From: Chthonomonas sp.
Lineage (GTDB): Bacteria > Armatimonadota > Fimbriimonadia > Fimbriimonadales > Fimbriimonadaceae
DNA: 64,000 bases
Direction: 5' to 3'
Assembly (NCBI GenBank): GCA_016788585.1
Contig: JAEURP010000018.1
Coordinates: forward strand, 98,011-162,010
In this document: positions 44,444 to 52,314 of the stretch, one piece after another
Layout of the letters: the number at the start of each line of letters is the position of its first letter
Position numbering within the stretch: position 1 is the stretch's first letter
Made by a program: the position numbers and the translations under genes
Notes under the pieces: generated by a model
What the model was told of the DNA's origin: nothing
Database searches by the model: none
The model's input: the letters and a program-made list of their open reading frames with translations, nothing else

Positions 44444-45931
44444 ATGATTACGTGCAATAAGAACTGGTTGAAGAGACTTTCCACGACACTCGTGGCTGGG
44501 CTTCTCATCGCTAGCGCCGCTTGGGCCCAAAACCCGCCGATCGCCGTACCTGCGTCTAACGCTCAGGTCATTTCCGCCGCAAACCTCTATAATGACGGCA
44601 AGACTGACGAGGCCATCGCGCTACTGCAGCAGACTGTTCAGGCTGACCCCAATAATGGCGACGCATATTCTTGGCTAGGGTTTCTGTTGTTGAGATCAGG
44701 AAAGCCATCTGACGCGGTCGCTCCATTGGAGAAGGCCCAGGAGCTAAAGCCTAACGATTTAGAAGTCCAAGTAAATCTGGGCAACGCTTACCTTTCGACC
44801 GGTGCAAATGCCAAAGCCCTATCCGCCTACAACAAGGTAGTTGCCATGAAGCCCGAGATGGAAGAGGCTTGGTACAACATTGGTAATCTCCATCTCCAAG
44901 CTGGAGCGGCCGGTCATGCGATTGTTGCTCTTGAAAAGGCGGTTAGCCTCAACGCGGGCGACGCCTTCGCTTGGAATAACCTGGGTGCCGCCTATGGCAA
45001 GCAGGGCGAAAAGGCAAAGTCTGCGGCCGCCTACGGCAAGGCCTCAGACTTGAAGGCGGATAACTCGCTTTTCGCGCGCAATGCAGGATTTGCTTACTAT
45101 GTGATTCCAAGCGATGATCGAGCCTTCGATTACCTCAGTCGGGCCCTAGGGGCTGGCGATACCGACGCGCGAACCAAGGCCGCCCTCGCCGACATTCATC
45201 TTCGTAAGGGGCGAAAGGCAGAGGCATTGGCTCTCATGAAGCAGGTCGAGGGCCTGATGGGAGATGACAAGGCTTTCTGGTACAACCGCGGCATTCTTCA
45301 GACGGAGAGTGGTGACGAGGAAGGGGCGATCGCATCGTATGAGCGCGCTCTGCAGATCGACGCCAACGACGCGGCAACCCTGAACAATCTGGGATTGCTG
45401 TATTACGGTGAAAAGAACTATGCCGAGTCAGTTCGATGCTTCTCGAATCTGTACAACTTGAATAAGCAGAATCGAGGCGCGCAGATGAACCTGGCGGCAG
45501 CATATCTTGCCAACGGGCAATTGCGCCAAGCGGCTGATCTTTGGAAGGAACTCCTCCGCGCCCAACCAAACCGAAACGACGTTCGCCTCGACTTGGCGAC
45601 CGCGCAGTGGCAGCTGGGCGAATATGAGAATGCCCGTTATCACTTCGCTTACGTTCTGAAGAGCGATGCGACCAATGCAAGAGCTCTCAACGGCGTAGGC
45701 ATGTGGTACCACCGCAATGCCCAATTCTCGGAAGCAGCCGAGAGGTTCCGTGGCGCTATCAAGTCGAATCCGAATTTCGTTCCAGCGTACAACAACCTCG
45801 GTATCGTTTACGAGAAGATGAACAAGCCCGCCGAAGCAATCAAGCTCTTTGAAAAGGCTCTTAGCATTGATCCAAACAACGCTGAAGTGCGCCGAAACTT
45901 GGAGCGCGTTAGGAGCCAAGCCAAAGGCTAA
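44444..45931 (+). CDS. Secreted/periplasmic TPR-repeat protein
   Basis: 495 residues. Signal peptide at residues 1-29 ('LSTTLVAGLLIASAAWAQ'). The rest is a run of about a dozen tetratricopeptide repeats; clear ones are 'GDAYSWLGFLLLRSGKPSDA', 'EEAWYNIGNLHLQAGAAGHA', 'AATLNNLGLLYYGEKNYAES' and 'VPAYNNLGIVYEKMNKPAEA'. It is probably a scaffold for protein binding outside the cytoplasm. Partner unknown. TTTACT lies 7 nt before the ATG and could be a weak leaderless -10. A hairpin follows the stop. Confidence 0.85.
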   Translation: MITCNKNWLKRLSTTLVAGLLIASAAWAQNPPIAVPASNAQVISAANLYNDGKTDEAIALLQQTVQADPNNGDAYSWLGFLLLRSGKPSDAVAPLEKAQELKPNDLEVQVNLGNAYLSTGANAKALSAYNKVVAMKPEMEEAWYNIGNLHLQAGAAGHAIVALEKAVSLNAGDAFAWNNLGAAYGKQGEKAKSAAAYGKASDLKADNSLFARNAGFAYYVIPSDDRAFDYLSRALGAGDTDARTKAALADIHLRKGRKAEALALMKQVEGLMGDDKAFWYNRGILQTESGDEEGAIASYERALQIDANDAATLNNLGLLYYGEKNYAESVRCFSNLYNLNKQNRGAQMNLAAAYLANGQLRQAADLWKELLRAQPNRNDVRLDLATAQWQLGEYENARYHFAYVLKSDATNARALNGVGMWYHRNAQFSEAAERFRGAIKSNPNFVPAYNNLGIVYEKMNKPAEAIKLFEKALSIDPNNAEVRRNLERVRSQAKG

Positions 45932-45948
45932 GCTTTAACGAGCAATAG

Positions 45949-45979
45949 ATTGGACCTCAGCCAACGGCTGAGGCCCAAT
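45949..45979 (+). terminator. Hairpin between TPR gene and nadK
   Basis: ATTGG-A-CCTCAGCC (45949-45962), AAC loop, GGCTGAGG-C-CCAAT (45966-45979). The stem is 13 bp with one mismatch. The tail is only TCATGTTT, so it is a weak terminator. Confidence 0.65.
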
Positions 45980-45998
45980 TCATGTTTGGCTGAGTATC

Positions 45999-46868
45999 AT
46001 GGGTGCGATCGTGCGGATCCACATCCTTGTTCATATGCATCGCCCGGACGCGATCACCGCGGCCGAAAGAGTTGGCGCCATGCTGCAAGCGAAGGGCGTG
46101 GAGGTCTTTGCTGAACCCGATGTCGCTAGCCATATAGGGCTGCCCGAGATCGCCATGAACGAAGTCCCCAATGCGGACCTCGTCGTCACCTTTGGCGGAG
46201 ACGGGACCTTGATTCGCGCTGCCCAACTTTGTAGCGAAGCCGGCACGCCAATATTGGGCGTTTACTATGGGCGATTCGGGTTCGTGACTCAGTGTCACCC
46301 CAACGAAATCGGCGCCGCACTAAGCCAGTTCATCGACGGAAAGTCACGGATTGAGTCGAGAATGATGGTTGAAGCCGAGATTTTTCGTGATGGCAAGCCT
46401 GTTGCCGCGCTTCGGGCTCTCAACGAGGCGGTCGTTCAACGAGCGGCCACGACGAGAATTTTGGATTTTGAAGTCGTCGTGGACGGGAAGTTCATTACCC
46501 AATATGCTGCCGATGGCATCATTATCAGCTCTCCAACCGGCTCGACAGCCTATAACCTCTCGGCAGGTGGCCCGATTGTCGATCCGAGCCTCGACGCGCT
46601 GATTTTGAGTCCAATCACGCCGCACACATTGAACACGAGGAGCTTGGTGTTTGGTCCGGACAGTGTTATCGACGTGCAAATAGAAACAAGAGGAGATGCC
46701 GTTTTAAGCTGCGACGGGGCTCATCGCCTCGCTGTCCTGAGCGGCGACTATGTGCGAATAACGAGGAGTTCCGTCAGGACCAACCTTGTCTGCGTCGATG
46801 AGTTCGACTTTCTAACGAAACTCAGCGACCGGTTGCTTGGAGCTCGGCACACGGGAGCAGACGGATGA
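45999..46868 (+). CDS. nadK: NAD kinase
   Basis: 289 residues (GTG 46011 gives 285). It phosphorylates NAD to NADP in the cytoplasm. The catalytic GGDGT is in 'DLVVTFGGDGTLIRAAQLCS'. 'ALNEAVVQRAATTRIL' carries the NE/D motif. The Gly-rich segment is 'IISSPTGSTAYNLSAGGPIV'. The C-terminal beta-sandwich is intact. The start of oppF overlaps its stop by 4 nt. Confidence 0.93.
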   Translation: MGAIVRIHILVHMHRPDAITAAERVGAMLQAKGVEVFAEPDVASHIGLPEIAMNEVPNADLVVTFGGDGTLIRAAQLCSEAGTPILGVYYGRFGFVTQCHPNEIGAALSQFIDGKSRIESRMMVEAEIFRDGKPVAALRALNEAVVQRAATTRILDFEVVVDGKFITQYAADGIIISSPTGSTAYNLSAGGPIVDPSLDALILSPITPHTLNTRSLVFGPDSVIDVQIETRGDAVLSCDGAHRLAVLSGDYVRITRSSVRTNLVCVDEFDFLTKLSDRLLGARHTGADG

Positions 46869-47767
46869 GCCCTGTTCTTGAAGCGAAAAACGTAAGCGTC
46901 GACTATCACCAGGGGAAGCGGTCCTTTCGTGCCCTCAACGGAGTCAGCCTCGCAATAGAAAAGGGTGAGACTGTCGCATTAGTCGGCGAATCCGGCTGCG
47001 GAAAGACGACTTTGGCGCGAGCGATACTCGGCCTCCAGTCGTTCGAAGGTGAGATTATGTTGGACGGCTTTCGGGTAGATGGTCCGCGGCCTGGCCAGGC
47101 AAAGTCAGTTGGAGTGGTTTGGCAAGATCCATTTGCCAGCCTCGATCCCCGGTGGCGAATCGGTGATCTTATCCAGGAGCCAGCAACCGTGACGCGAGAA
47201 CAGATCGACCTTGCAGATCTGATGAAGAAGTGTGGGCTGAGTGAGCAGTTTGCGGGACGCTACCCCCATCAAATGAGCGGTGGCCAGCGGCAACGCGTTG
47301 CGATCGCACGGGCTTTGTCGCTCGAACCTCCTTTGGTCATCTGTGATGAGCCGACTTCGGCGCTCGACCTGAGCGTCCAAGCTCAAATCCTGAATCTGCT
47401 CAAGGATATGCAAGGTGATGTTGGCTGCTCGTATCTTTACATTTCCCACGATCTCGGTACGGTCCGCTATATCAGCGATAGGATTGCCGTAATGTATCTC
47501 GGACGAATTGTCGAAGAAGGGCCGACGGAGGATGTCTTCTCTCGGCCGATGCATCCATATACGGAGCTCCTCATCAAATCTGCCCTGACCGCTGAGAATA
47601 TTGGAAGCTTGCCAGAATCGGAAGAATCAGAGTCCCGGATTCCGCCAATGGAAGGATGCGCGTTTCGCCCCCGTTGCCCCTATGCCCAGACTGATTGCGG
47701 TCAATCGTTCCCGACTCTGTTCGGAGACGCCCAGAGGGCCGCGTGTTTCCATCCCCTGGTACATTGA
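46865..47767 (+). CDS. ABC transporter ATP-binding protein, OppF/DppF type
   Basis: 300 residues. Walker A 'ALVGESGCGKTTLARAILGL', Q-loop 'VWQDPFASLDPRW', signature 'HQMSGGQRQRVAIARALSLE', Walker B 'LVICDEPTSALDLS', and H-loop 'YISHDLG'. The C-terminal peptide-transporter extension has Cys in 'GCAFRPRCPYAQTDCGQSFP' and 'AACFHPL', which in this family binds an iron-sulfur cluster or structural metal. It would energise oligopeptide import, but no permease, partner ATPase or binding protein lies nearby. Confidence 0.88.
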   Translation: MSPVLEAKNVSVDYHQGKRSFRALNGVSLAIEKGETVALVGESGCGKTTLARAILGLQSFEGEIMLDGFRVDGPRPGQAKSVGVVWQDPFASLDPRWRIGDLIQEPATVTREQIDLADLMKKCGLSEQFAGRYPHQMSGGQRQRVAIARALSLEPPLVICDEPTSALDLSVQAQILNLLKDMQGDVGCSYLYISHDLGTVRYISDRIAVMYLGRIVEEGPTEDVFSRPMHPYTELLIKSALTAENIGSLPESEESESRIPPMEGCAFRPRCPYAQTDCGQSFPTLFGDAQRAACFHPLVH

Positions 47768-48438
47768 TTTTCTTGGAGCTAGAAGACCTGCCCCCCGGAT
47801 TTGGCGAAGCTACGCGAGAGATCGAACACGATCTCCTAGAGATGGCATCCCGTGCCGAACTAATGTTCATGCGCGCGATGGATGCTCTTTCAAAACTCGA
47901 TCAGGGAATGGCCCATGAAGTGATGGCCGCCGACGATAAAGTCGATGCCATCGATCTTCGAATTGAGTCTCGGTGTCTCGAACTCCTTTCAGCCTCGCAC
48001 CCGGAAGGCTCTGATTTGCGCGTCGTCGGTGCAGCGCTAAAGATGATCACGGATATTGAGCGAGTAGGCGACCTCGCGGTGGACATTGCGCGGGCGGCAA
48101 TTCGAATTGAAAAGGAGTTGGGCGCATCCGATGTCGTGGATTTGCCGCGAGTTGCCGAAATTTCGCGATCTATGTTCCATCAATCGATCGAGGCATATGT
48201 TCGACAGGATGCCGCAATTGTCGAGGAAGTGATCACGAACGAAGAGGAGGTTGACCGGCTCTTCTTGGAGACCCGTGACCAAATCCATGATTTGATGCGC
48301 AGGCACTCCGACGATGTGGTCACTCTCAGTTTGCTTTTGATTGCCTTGCATGACATCGAGCGCGTCGCCGACCACGCCGTGAACATTGCGGAGAGGGTCA
48401 TGTTTATGATCACCGGAGAACTGCAACCTCGCGGATGA
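47764..48438 (+). CDS. phoU: Phosphate signalling protein PhoU
   Basis: 224 residues from TTG 47764 (overlapping the oppF stop); TTG 47773 is also possible. The two PhoU helical repeats carry the metal-binding patterns 'DDKVDAIDLRIESRCLELLS' with 'VGAALKMITDIERVGDLAVD' and 'EEEVDRLFLETRDQIHDLMR' with 'LIALHDIERVADHAVNIAER'. PhoU links the Pst transporter to PhoR signalling. No pst or pho gene is nearby; it sits between an orphan oppF and an ABC exporter. The permease ATG overlaps its stop by 4 nt. Confidence 0.88.
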   Translation: MIFLELEDLPPGFGEATREIEHDLLEMASRAELMFMRAMDALSKLDQGMAHEVMAADDKVDAIDLRIESRCLELLSASHPEGSDLRVVGAALKMITDIERVGDLAVDIARAAIRIEKELGASDVVDLPRVAEISRSMFHQSIEAYVRQDAAIVEEVITNEEEVDRLFLETRDQIHDLMRRHSDDVVTLSLLLIALHDIERVADHAVNIAERVMFMITGELQPRG

Positions 48439-49286
48439 AAAACGATCTCACGGAACTGTGGCAGGCAAGGGAATTGCTCTTTACTTTGGTAGAGAGAGAG
48501 CTTCGAATCCGATATAAGAACAGCATTCTCGGATTCCTTTGGTCGCTTCTCAATCCGCTACTGACCGTGTCCGTAATGTGGTTTGTCTTCAAGTTCTACA
48601 TGGCAAACGAGACTCCAAACTTCAGCGCGTACATCCTAGCTGCGTATTTGCCCTACATGTTCTTTCAACAGGCGGTACTGGATAGTGCGCAAAGCGTCCT
48701 GCAGGCTCTGCCGATTGTAAAGAAGGTCTATTTTCCGCGTGAGATTTTGCCCATAGCAGTGGTTTGCAGCAGCTTCGTTCACTTCCTGCTGGCACTGTGC
48801 GTGTTCTTTGCATTCTTGCTCGTGATCTACTTGAGCGATCCGCGGGTTTCGCCGTTTAGTTGGAACATGCTGCTCTTGCCAATCCCACTCATCTTGAGCT
48901 TCTTACTGGCAGCTGGGACCGGACTCTTCATCGCCGCTCTAAACACATTCTTCGAAGACGTGAAGTACATCGTGCAAGTGCTTTTGCAATTGCTACTCTT
49001 TGTTTGCCCCATCATGTACTTCAGCGAGCAGGTGTTGGCAGCCAGTCAAAGGCATGGCACCTGGATGTACTTTGCCTATCACGCTAACCCAGTTGCGATG
49101 CTCTGTACTGCATTCCGAAAGATTCTTGTGGCACCGCAAGATCCAATCGTGGGCGGAAAGAGTTTGCCGTGGCTTCCTCTCGACTGGGCTCTGATGGTCC
49201 TTTGCGCGGCTGTTTGCGTTTCTGTCTTTGTCGGTGGCTACGCTTACTTTAACCGCGTTAAGTGGGGGTTCGTCGAGCGGCCGTGA
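48435..49286 (+). CDS. Polysaccharide ABC exporter, permease (Wzm/TagG type)
   Basis: 283 residues, ABC-2 permease fold with six hydrophobic helices between residues 30 and 275. The start 'LTELWQARELLFTLVERELR' and 'IRYKNSILGFLWSLLNPLLT' is the signature of exporters of O-antigen, teichoic acid or capsule. 'LNTFFEDVKYIVQVLLQLLL' and 'YHANPVAMLCTAFRK' are also family-specific. It moves a lipid-linked glycan across the cytoplasmic membrane with the next gene's ATPase. Confidence 0.9.
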   Translation: MKNDLTELWQARELLFTLVERELRIRYKNSILGFLWSLLNPLLTVSVMWFVFKFYMANETPNFSAYILAAYLPYMFFQQAVLDSAQSVLQALPIVKKVYFPREILPIAVVCSSFVHFLLALCVFFAFLLVIYLSDPRVSPFSWNMLLLPIPLILSFLLAAGTGLFIAALNTFFEDVKYIVQVLLQLLLFVCPIMYFSEQVLAASQRHGTWMYFAYHANPVAMLCTAFRKILVAPQDPIVGGKSLPWLPLDWALMVLCAAVCVSVFVGGYAYFNRVKWGFVERP

Positions 49287-50011
49287 TTGAACTTCGCCAA
49301 GTGAGAAAGGAGTTCCGGCTGAGCCACTCCGGTTCCTTTAAGACCGCGTTGCTTTGGTGGCGACGGAAACGGATCGAGCAATTCGAAGTGCTCAAGGGGA
49401 TTGATCTTCAAATCAAGCAGGGAGAATGTGTTGCACTCGTGGGCCGAAATGGCGCTGGCAAGAGCACGTTGCTCTCGCTGCTGAGCCGCATCTACAAGCC
49501 GACCTCTGGCGAGATCGTTGTGAGGGGAAAGATTGCCCCGCTACTTGAGCTTGGCGCCGGGTTCCATCCAGACTTGTCTGGCTTGGAGAATATCCTTTTC
49601 AACGGCGTGATCCTCGGCCTTACAAGGCAGCAAGTACAAGAAAGGATAGATAGCATTGTTGAGTTCAGCGAATTGCGCAACCACATCGATGCGCCCGTAC
49701 GAAGCTATTCCAGCGGAATGCTAGCTCGCCTCGGATTTGCGATTGCGGTCCATGTCGACGCCGAGATTCTGATCGTCGATGAAGTACTGGCCGTTGGCGA
49801 CTTTGCATTCGAAGAAAAGTGCTACAAGCGTATCCAAGATTTCAAAGAGCAGGGAGGCACGATTCTGTTTGTCTCGCACGAAATGGATGACATTCGACGA
49901 GTTGCCGACCGCTGCGTTTGGCTCAAAAACGGTCAGATCAGGTTAGAAGGTGCGCCAGATGACGTTATCAGATCCTATCAGGCCGATAGCGAAGCAACCG
50001 AATCGCTCTAG
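49283..50011 (+). CDS. Polysaccharide ABC exporter, ATP-binding subunit (Wzt/TagH type, short form)
   Basis: 242 residues from GTG 49283, which overlaps the permease stop (GTGA). Walker A 'ALVGRNGAGKSTLLSLLSRI', the family-specific 'LLELGAGFHPDLSGLENILF', signature 'YSSGMLARLGFAIAVHVDAE', and Walker B 'ILIVDEVLAVGDFAFEEKCY'. It lacks the C-terminal glycan-binding domain of long Wzt proteins, so chain-length sensing by that domain is absent. Its TAG shares the CTAG at 50008-50011 with the convergent pentapeptide gene. Confidence 0.9.
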   Translation: MIELRQVRKEFRLSHSGSFKTALLWWRRKRIEQFEVLKGIDLQIKQGECVALVGRNGAGKSTLLSLLSRIYKPTSGEIVVRGKIAPLLELGAGFHPDLSGLENILFNGVILGLTRQQVQERIDSIVEFSELRNHIDAPVRSYSSGMLARLGFAIAVHVDAEILIVDEVLAVGDFAFEEKCYKRIQDFKEQGGTILFVSHEMDDIRRVADRCVWLKNGQIRLEGAPDDVIRSYQADSEATESL

Positions 50012-50295
50012 TTTCGGTCTGGTTGTCGCTTTAGGAGCCGATAGGCGATCATCAGGTCTTCAATCAGTACGCCATTTAGCGTCGCGCCATTGAAATCGCA
50101 GTTCTCAAAGTGGGCGGATGTGAAGTTGACGTTAGAGAACTCGGCGCTACTCAGATTCGTGTCGCTGAACTGAGACTTCTCCAAATTTGAGTCTTCGAAC
50201 TTTGCTCCCGACATTTGGAGGTTCCTCATGTTTGCCGGTTCGAGTTCGGCATCGAAAGCTTCAAAGGCTGTCTTGGTGTTGTGAATTCGGTGCAT
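50008..50295 (-). CDS. Pentapeptide-repeat protein
   Basis: 95 residues. Seven or more A(D/N)LxX units are visible: 'ANMRNLQMSGAKFEDSNLEK', 'SQFSDTNLSSAEFSNVNFTS', 'AHFENCDFNGATLNGV'. These fold as a right-handed quadrilateral beta-helix. No signal peptide. Role unknown. It follows the glycosyltransferase by 6 nt on the same strand. Confidence 0.8.
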   Translation of the reverse strand: MHRIHNTKTAFEAFDAELEPANMRNLQMSGAKFEDSNLEKSQFSDTNLSSAEFSNVNFTSAHFENCDFNGATLNGVLIEDLMIAYRLLKRQPDRN

Positions 50296-50301
50296 CTGGG
50301 A

Positions 50302-51207
50302 TTACGGACGGACTTGGGCATCGGGCGGGAGCGCGGGTCCGCCAATCGGCCCAAAAACAACTTCGTCGAACATCCTCACTTTGGCAAAGTCGCGCTTAAA
50401 TAGTGCCGCAATCAGCCTAAGAAAGCCGCCAAGCCGGTTAAGTAAAAAGCAAAGCCAGCTCTTCCAGATCGCTGAATGAATGCGAAAGTACTTTTCCTTA
50501 CCAAGGTTATACATGGCTATTGCCCAGCCACGCCGATTTTCCGTGCTGGCTCCAAGTGCATGCGTAAAAGTCGCATCGACGTATAAGATCTTGCCGTGCC
50601 TTCTAAGCCGGTGGCAAAGTTCCGTGTCCTCACAGTACAGAAAAAAGGCCTCGTCGAAGCGTTCGATCGTTCGAATCATGAGGCAAGCACCCATCACTTG
50701 CTCGACTTCATGAGGCCCTGGGCCAAGGGGAGCCAATTTCATGCTAAGCCAATAGGTGTCGAAAAGGCGGCTGCCCTTGAATAGTTTTTCCAGCCAAAGC
50801 TGTTCGCAAAACACTCTCCAAAGCGTTAGCTTGGAACAGCAGGAGTTCTGAAGGTTCCCTTGGTCATCCAATAACCTTCCACCAGCAGCCACAACTCCGT
50901 GATCATCAAAGGCCGCAGCTAGAAGATGAATCGCGCCCTTGTTGGCTATGCAATCCGAGTTGAGAAACAACACGAGCGGCTCGCTTGCCAAGTCGAGTCC
51001 GTAGTTATTGGCCGCTCCAAACCCGACGTTGCGGGTAAGTCGAACAAGCTTCGCCCATGGAAACTCGTCCTGGACCATGTCCGCTGAGCCGTCTTGCGAG
51101 GCATTATCAACGACGATCACCTCAGAAGCTTCGCCCTGCAATGAGGCAAGGCACCGGCGCAAGTGCGCGCAGGTGTTGTAACTGACAACGACGACCGAAA
51201 CCGCCAC
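50302..51207 (-). CDS. Glycosyltransferase family 2 (rhamnosyl-type)
   Basis: 301 residues from GTG 51207. GT-A fold: 'VSVVVVSYNTCAHLRRCLAS' at the N-terminus, 'EVIVVDNASQDGSADMVQDE', the DxD-type 'LVLFLNSDCIANKGAIHLLA', and 'DEAFFLYCEDTELCHRLRRH' with the catalytic ED. The C-terminus has a weak hydrophobic helix and a basic tail for membrane contact. Located opposite a Wzm/Wzt-type exporter, it may add sugars to the exported glycan. Confidence 0.9.
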   Translation of the reverse strand: MAVSVVVVSYNTCAHLRRCLASLQGEASEVIVVDNASQDGSADMVQDEFPWAKLVRLTRNVGFGAANNYGLDLASEPLVLFLNSDCIANKGAIHLLAAAFDDHGVVAAGGRLLDDQGNLQNSCCSKLTLWRVFCEQLWLEKLFKGSRLFDTYWLSMKLAPLGPGPHEVEQVMGACLMIRTIERFDEAFFLYCEDTELCHRLRRHGKILYVDATFTHALGASTENRRGWAIAMYNLGKEKYFRIHSAIWKSWLCFLLNRLGGFLRLIAALFKRDFAKVRMFDEVVFGPIGGPALPPDAQVRP

Positions 51208-51214
51208 GAAGCCA

Positions 51215-51220
51215 AGGATA
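51215..51220 (-). promoter_or_regulatory. -10 hexamer of probable leaderless glycosyltransferase transcript
   Basis: On the minus strand TATCCT lies 7 nt before GTG 51207. It faces the greA -10, only 11 bp apart. Confidence 0.4.
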
Positions 51221-51231
51221 CTTGAGCCTGC

Positions 51232-51237
51232 TAGAAT
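51232..51237 (+). promoter_or_regulatory. -10 hexamer of probable leaderless greA transcript
   Basis: TAGAAT, 8 nt, then ATG at 51246. No ribosome site with proper spacing is seen. Confidence 0.45.
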
Positions 51238-51245
51238 AGAGGTTC

Positions 51246-51716
51246 ATGTCAAAGGAAATCCTGCTCACCAAAGAAGGATTTGAGAAGCTCAAGCTGGAGC
51301 TTGAGGAACTCAAGGGCCCCGTTCGCCAGCGCATCGCCGACGCGATTCGCGAAGCCAAATCTCACGGGGACCTGAAAGAGAATGCTGCATATCACGAAGC
51401 TAAGTTGAACCAGAGCAGAATGGAAGGGCGCATCAACGACCTCGAACATATTTTGGAGCGCGCCAAAATCGTCGAGCGCGCTGCGGGATTAGGTGCGATC
51501 GCACATCTGGGTAGCAAAGTCACGCTGAAAGACCTGCAATGGGGCGACGAACTCGTTGTCAATCTCGTCGGTTCTTTTGAGGCAGATCCCGCACAAGACA
51601 TGATTTCGATCACGTCTCCACTTGGCGCCGGGCTCTTGGGCAAAGTCGTTGGTGATGAATTTGAAGTCGAAGCTCCTGCTGGCGTGCAAAAGTATCGCGT
51701 CGCTGCTATTGATTAG
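51246..51716 (+). CDS. greA: Transcription elongation factor GreA
   Basis: 156 residues, full length. GreA enters the RNA polymerase secondary channel and promotes cleavage of backtracked RNA. N-terminal coiled coil: 'LLTKEGFEKLKLELEELKGP' and 'IREAKSHGDLKENAAYHEAK', with the acidic tip residues D and E in GDLKEN. The C-terminal FKBP-like domain ends 'LGKVVGDEFEVEAPAGVQKY'. The last 62 nt also encode the signal peptide of the next gene in another frame. Confidence 0.95.
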   Translation: MSKEILLTKEGFEKLKLELEELKGPVRQRIADAIREAKSHGDLKENAAYHEAKLNQSRMEGRINDLEHILERAKIVERAAGLGAIAHLGSKVTLKDLQWGDELVVNLVGSFEADPAQDMISITSPLGAGLLGKVVGDEFEVEAPAGVQKYRVAAID

Positions 51717-52314
51717 CGGGTGCGCGCCCGGTGGTTTTGATCCCGGAAGCATGGTGCCAGAGAAGCCGTCCGTGCAGGTCTCTACGCGCTGGTCATTGGA
51801 TGAAGCCGCGCCTTACCTAATTCATGGCGATTCGATTCTCCGTCTTCATTCCAGCGAAGAAGAGGTGTTTCGCGCCTTTCCTCGTCCGCGTGGAGCCTAC
51901 GACTTCTTCGAAGAGCCCCCGATCACTGGAGACACCTATGTCGCCAAGGGGTGGCAGAGTAACGGTGAAGGATTTGGCGTTTTACTCGTGCGAAATCGAA
52001 TGGTCCTTGGCATGCAAACGCTGGAAAATGTCGACGCCGATACCATTAGCCAACGGCTTCAACTCTATGAGCAAGCGATGGCACCGATGCTAGCAGAAGT
52101 CGTGCCTGGGGAACTAGCGAGTTATTGGTTTTGGGAGGTCGGTCAAGCGCGCTTAATGATTTGCCAGACGAAGGACGCAAAGCAAAACAGTCAGCTCGTG
52201 GTCGCGCTTGGGGATGCTGATGTCATGAATGCGCTTCGAATGTCGCGCCAAGCGGCGAGCCAAGACCTTGTGGAAGCTCGGGTGAAGCTACAGAAGATGC
52301 TGAACCCGGAATGA
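51655..52314 (+). CDS. Hypothetical lipoprotein
   Basis: 219 residues from ATG 51655. That start gives a model lipoprotein signal, 'MNLKSKLLLACKSIASLLLI' followed by SGC (lipobox LISGC). Without it the gene would begin after the lipobox. The mature part is alpha/beta ('DSILRLHSSEEEVFRAFPRP', 'GFGVLLVRNRMVLGMQTLEN'); I do not recognise a family. It overlaps greA by 62 nt and mnmE by 4 nt, so the three genes are a tight operon. Confidence 0.7.
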   Translation: MNLKSKLLLACKSIASLLLISGCAPGGFDPGSMVPEKPSVQVSTRWSLDEAAPYLIHGDSILRLHSSEEEVFRAFPRPRGAYDFFEEPPITGDTYVAKGWQSNGEGFGVLLVRNRMVLGMQTLENVDADTISQRLQLYEQAMAPMLAEVVPGELASYWFWEVGQARLMICQTKDAKQNSQLVVALGDADVMNALRMSRQAASQDLVEARVKLQKMLNPE

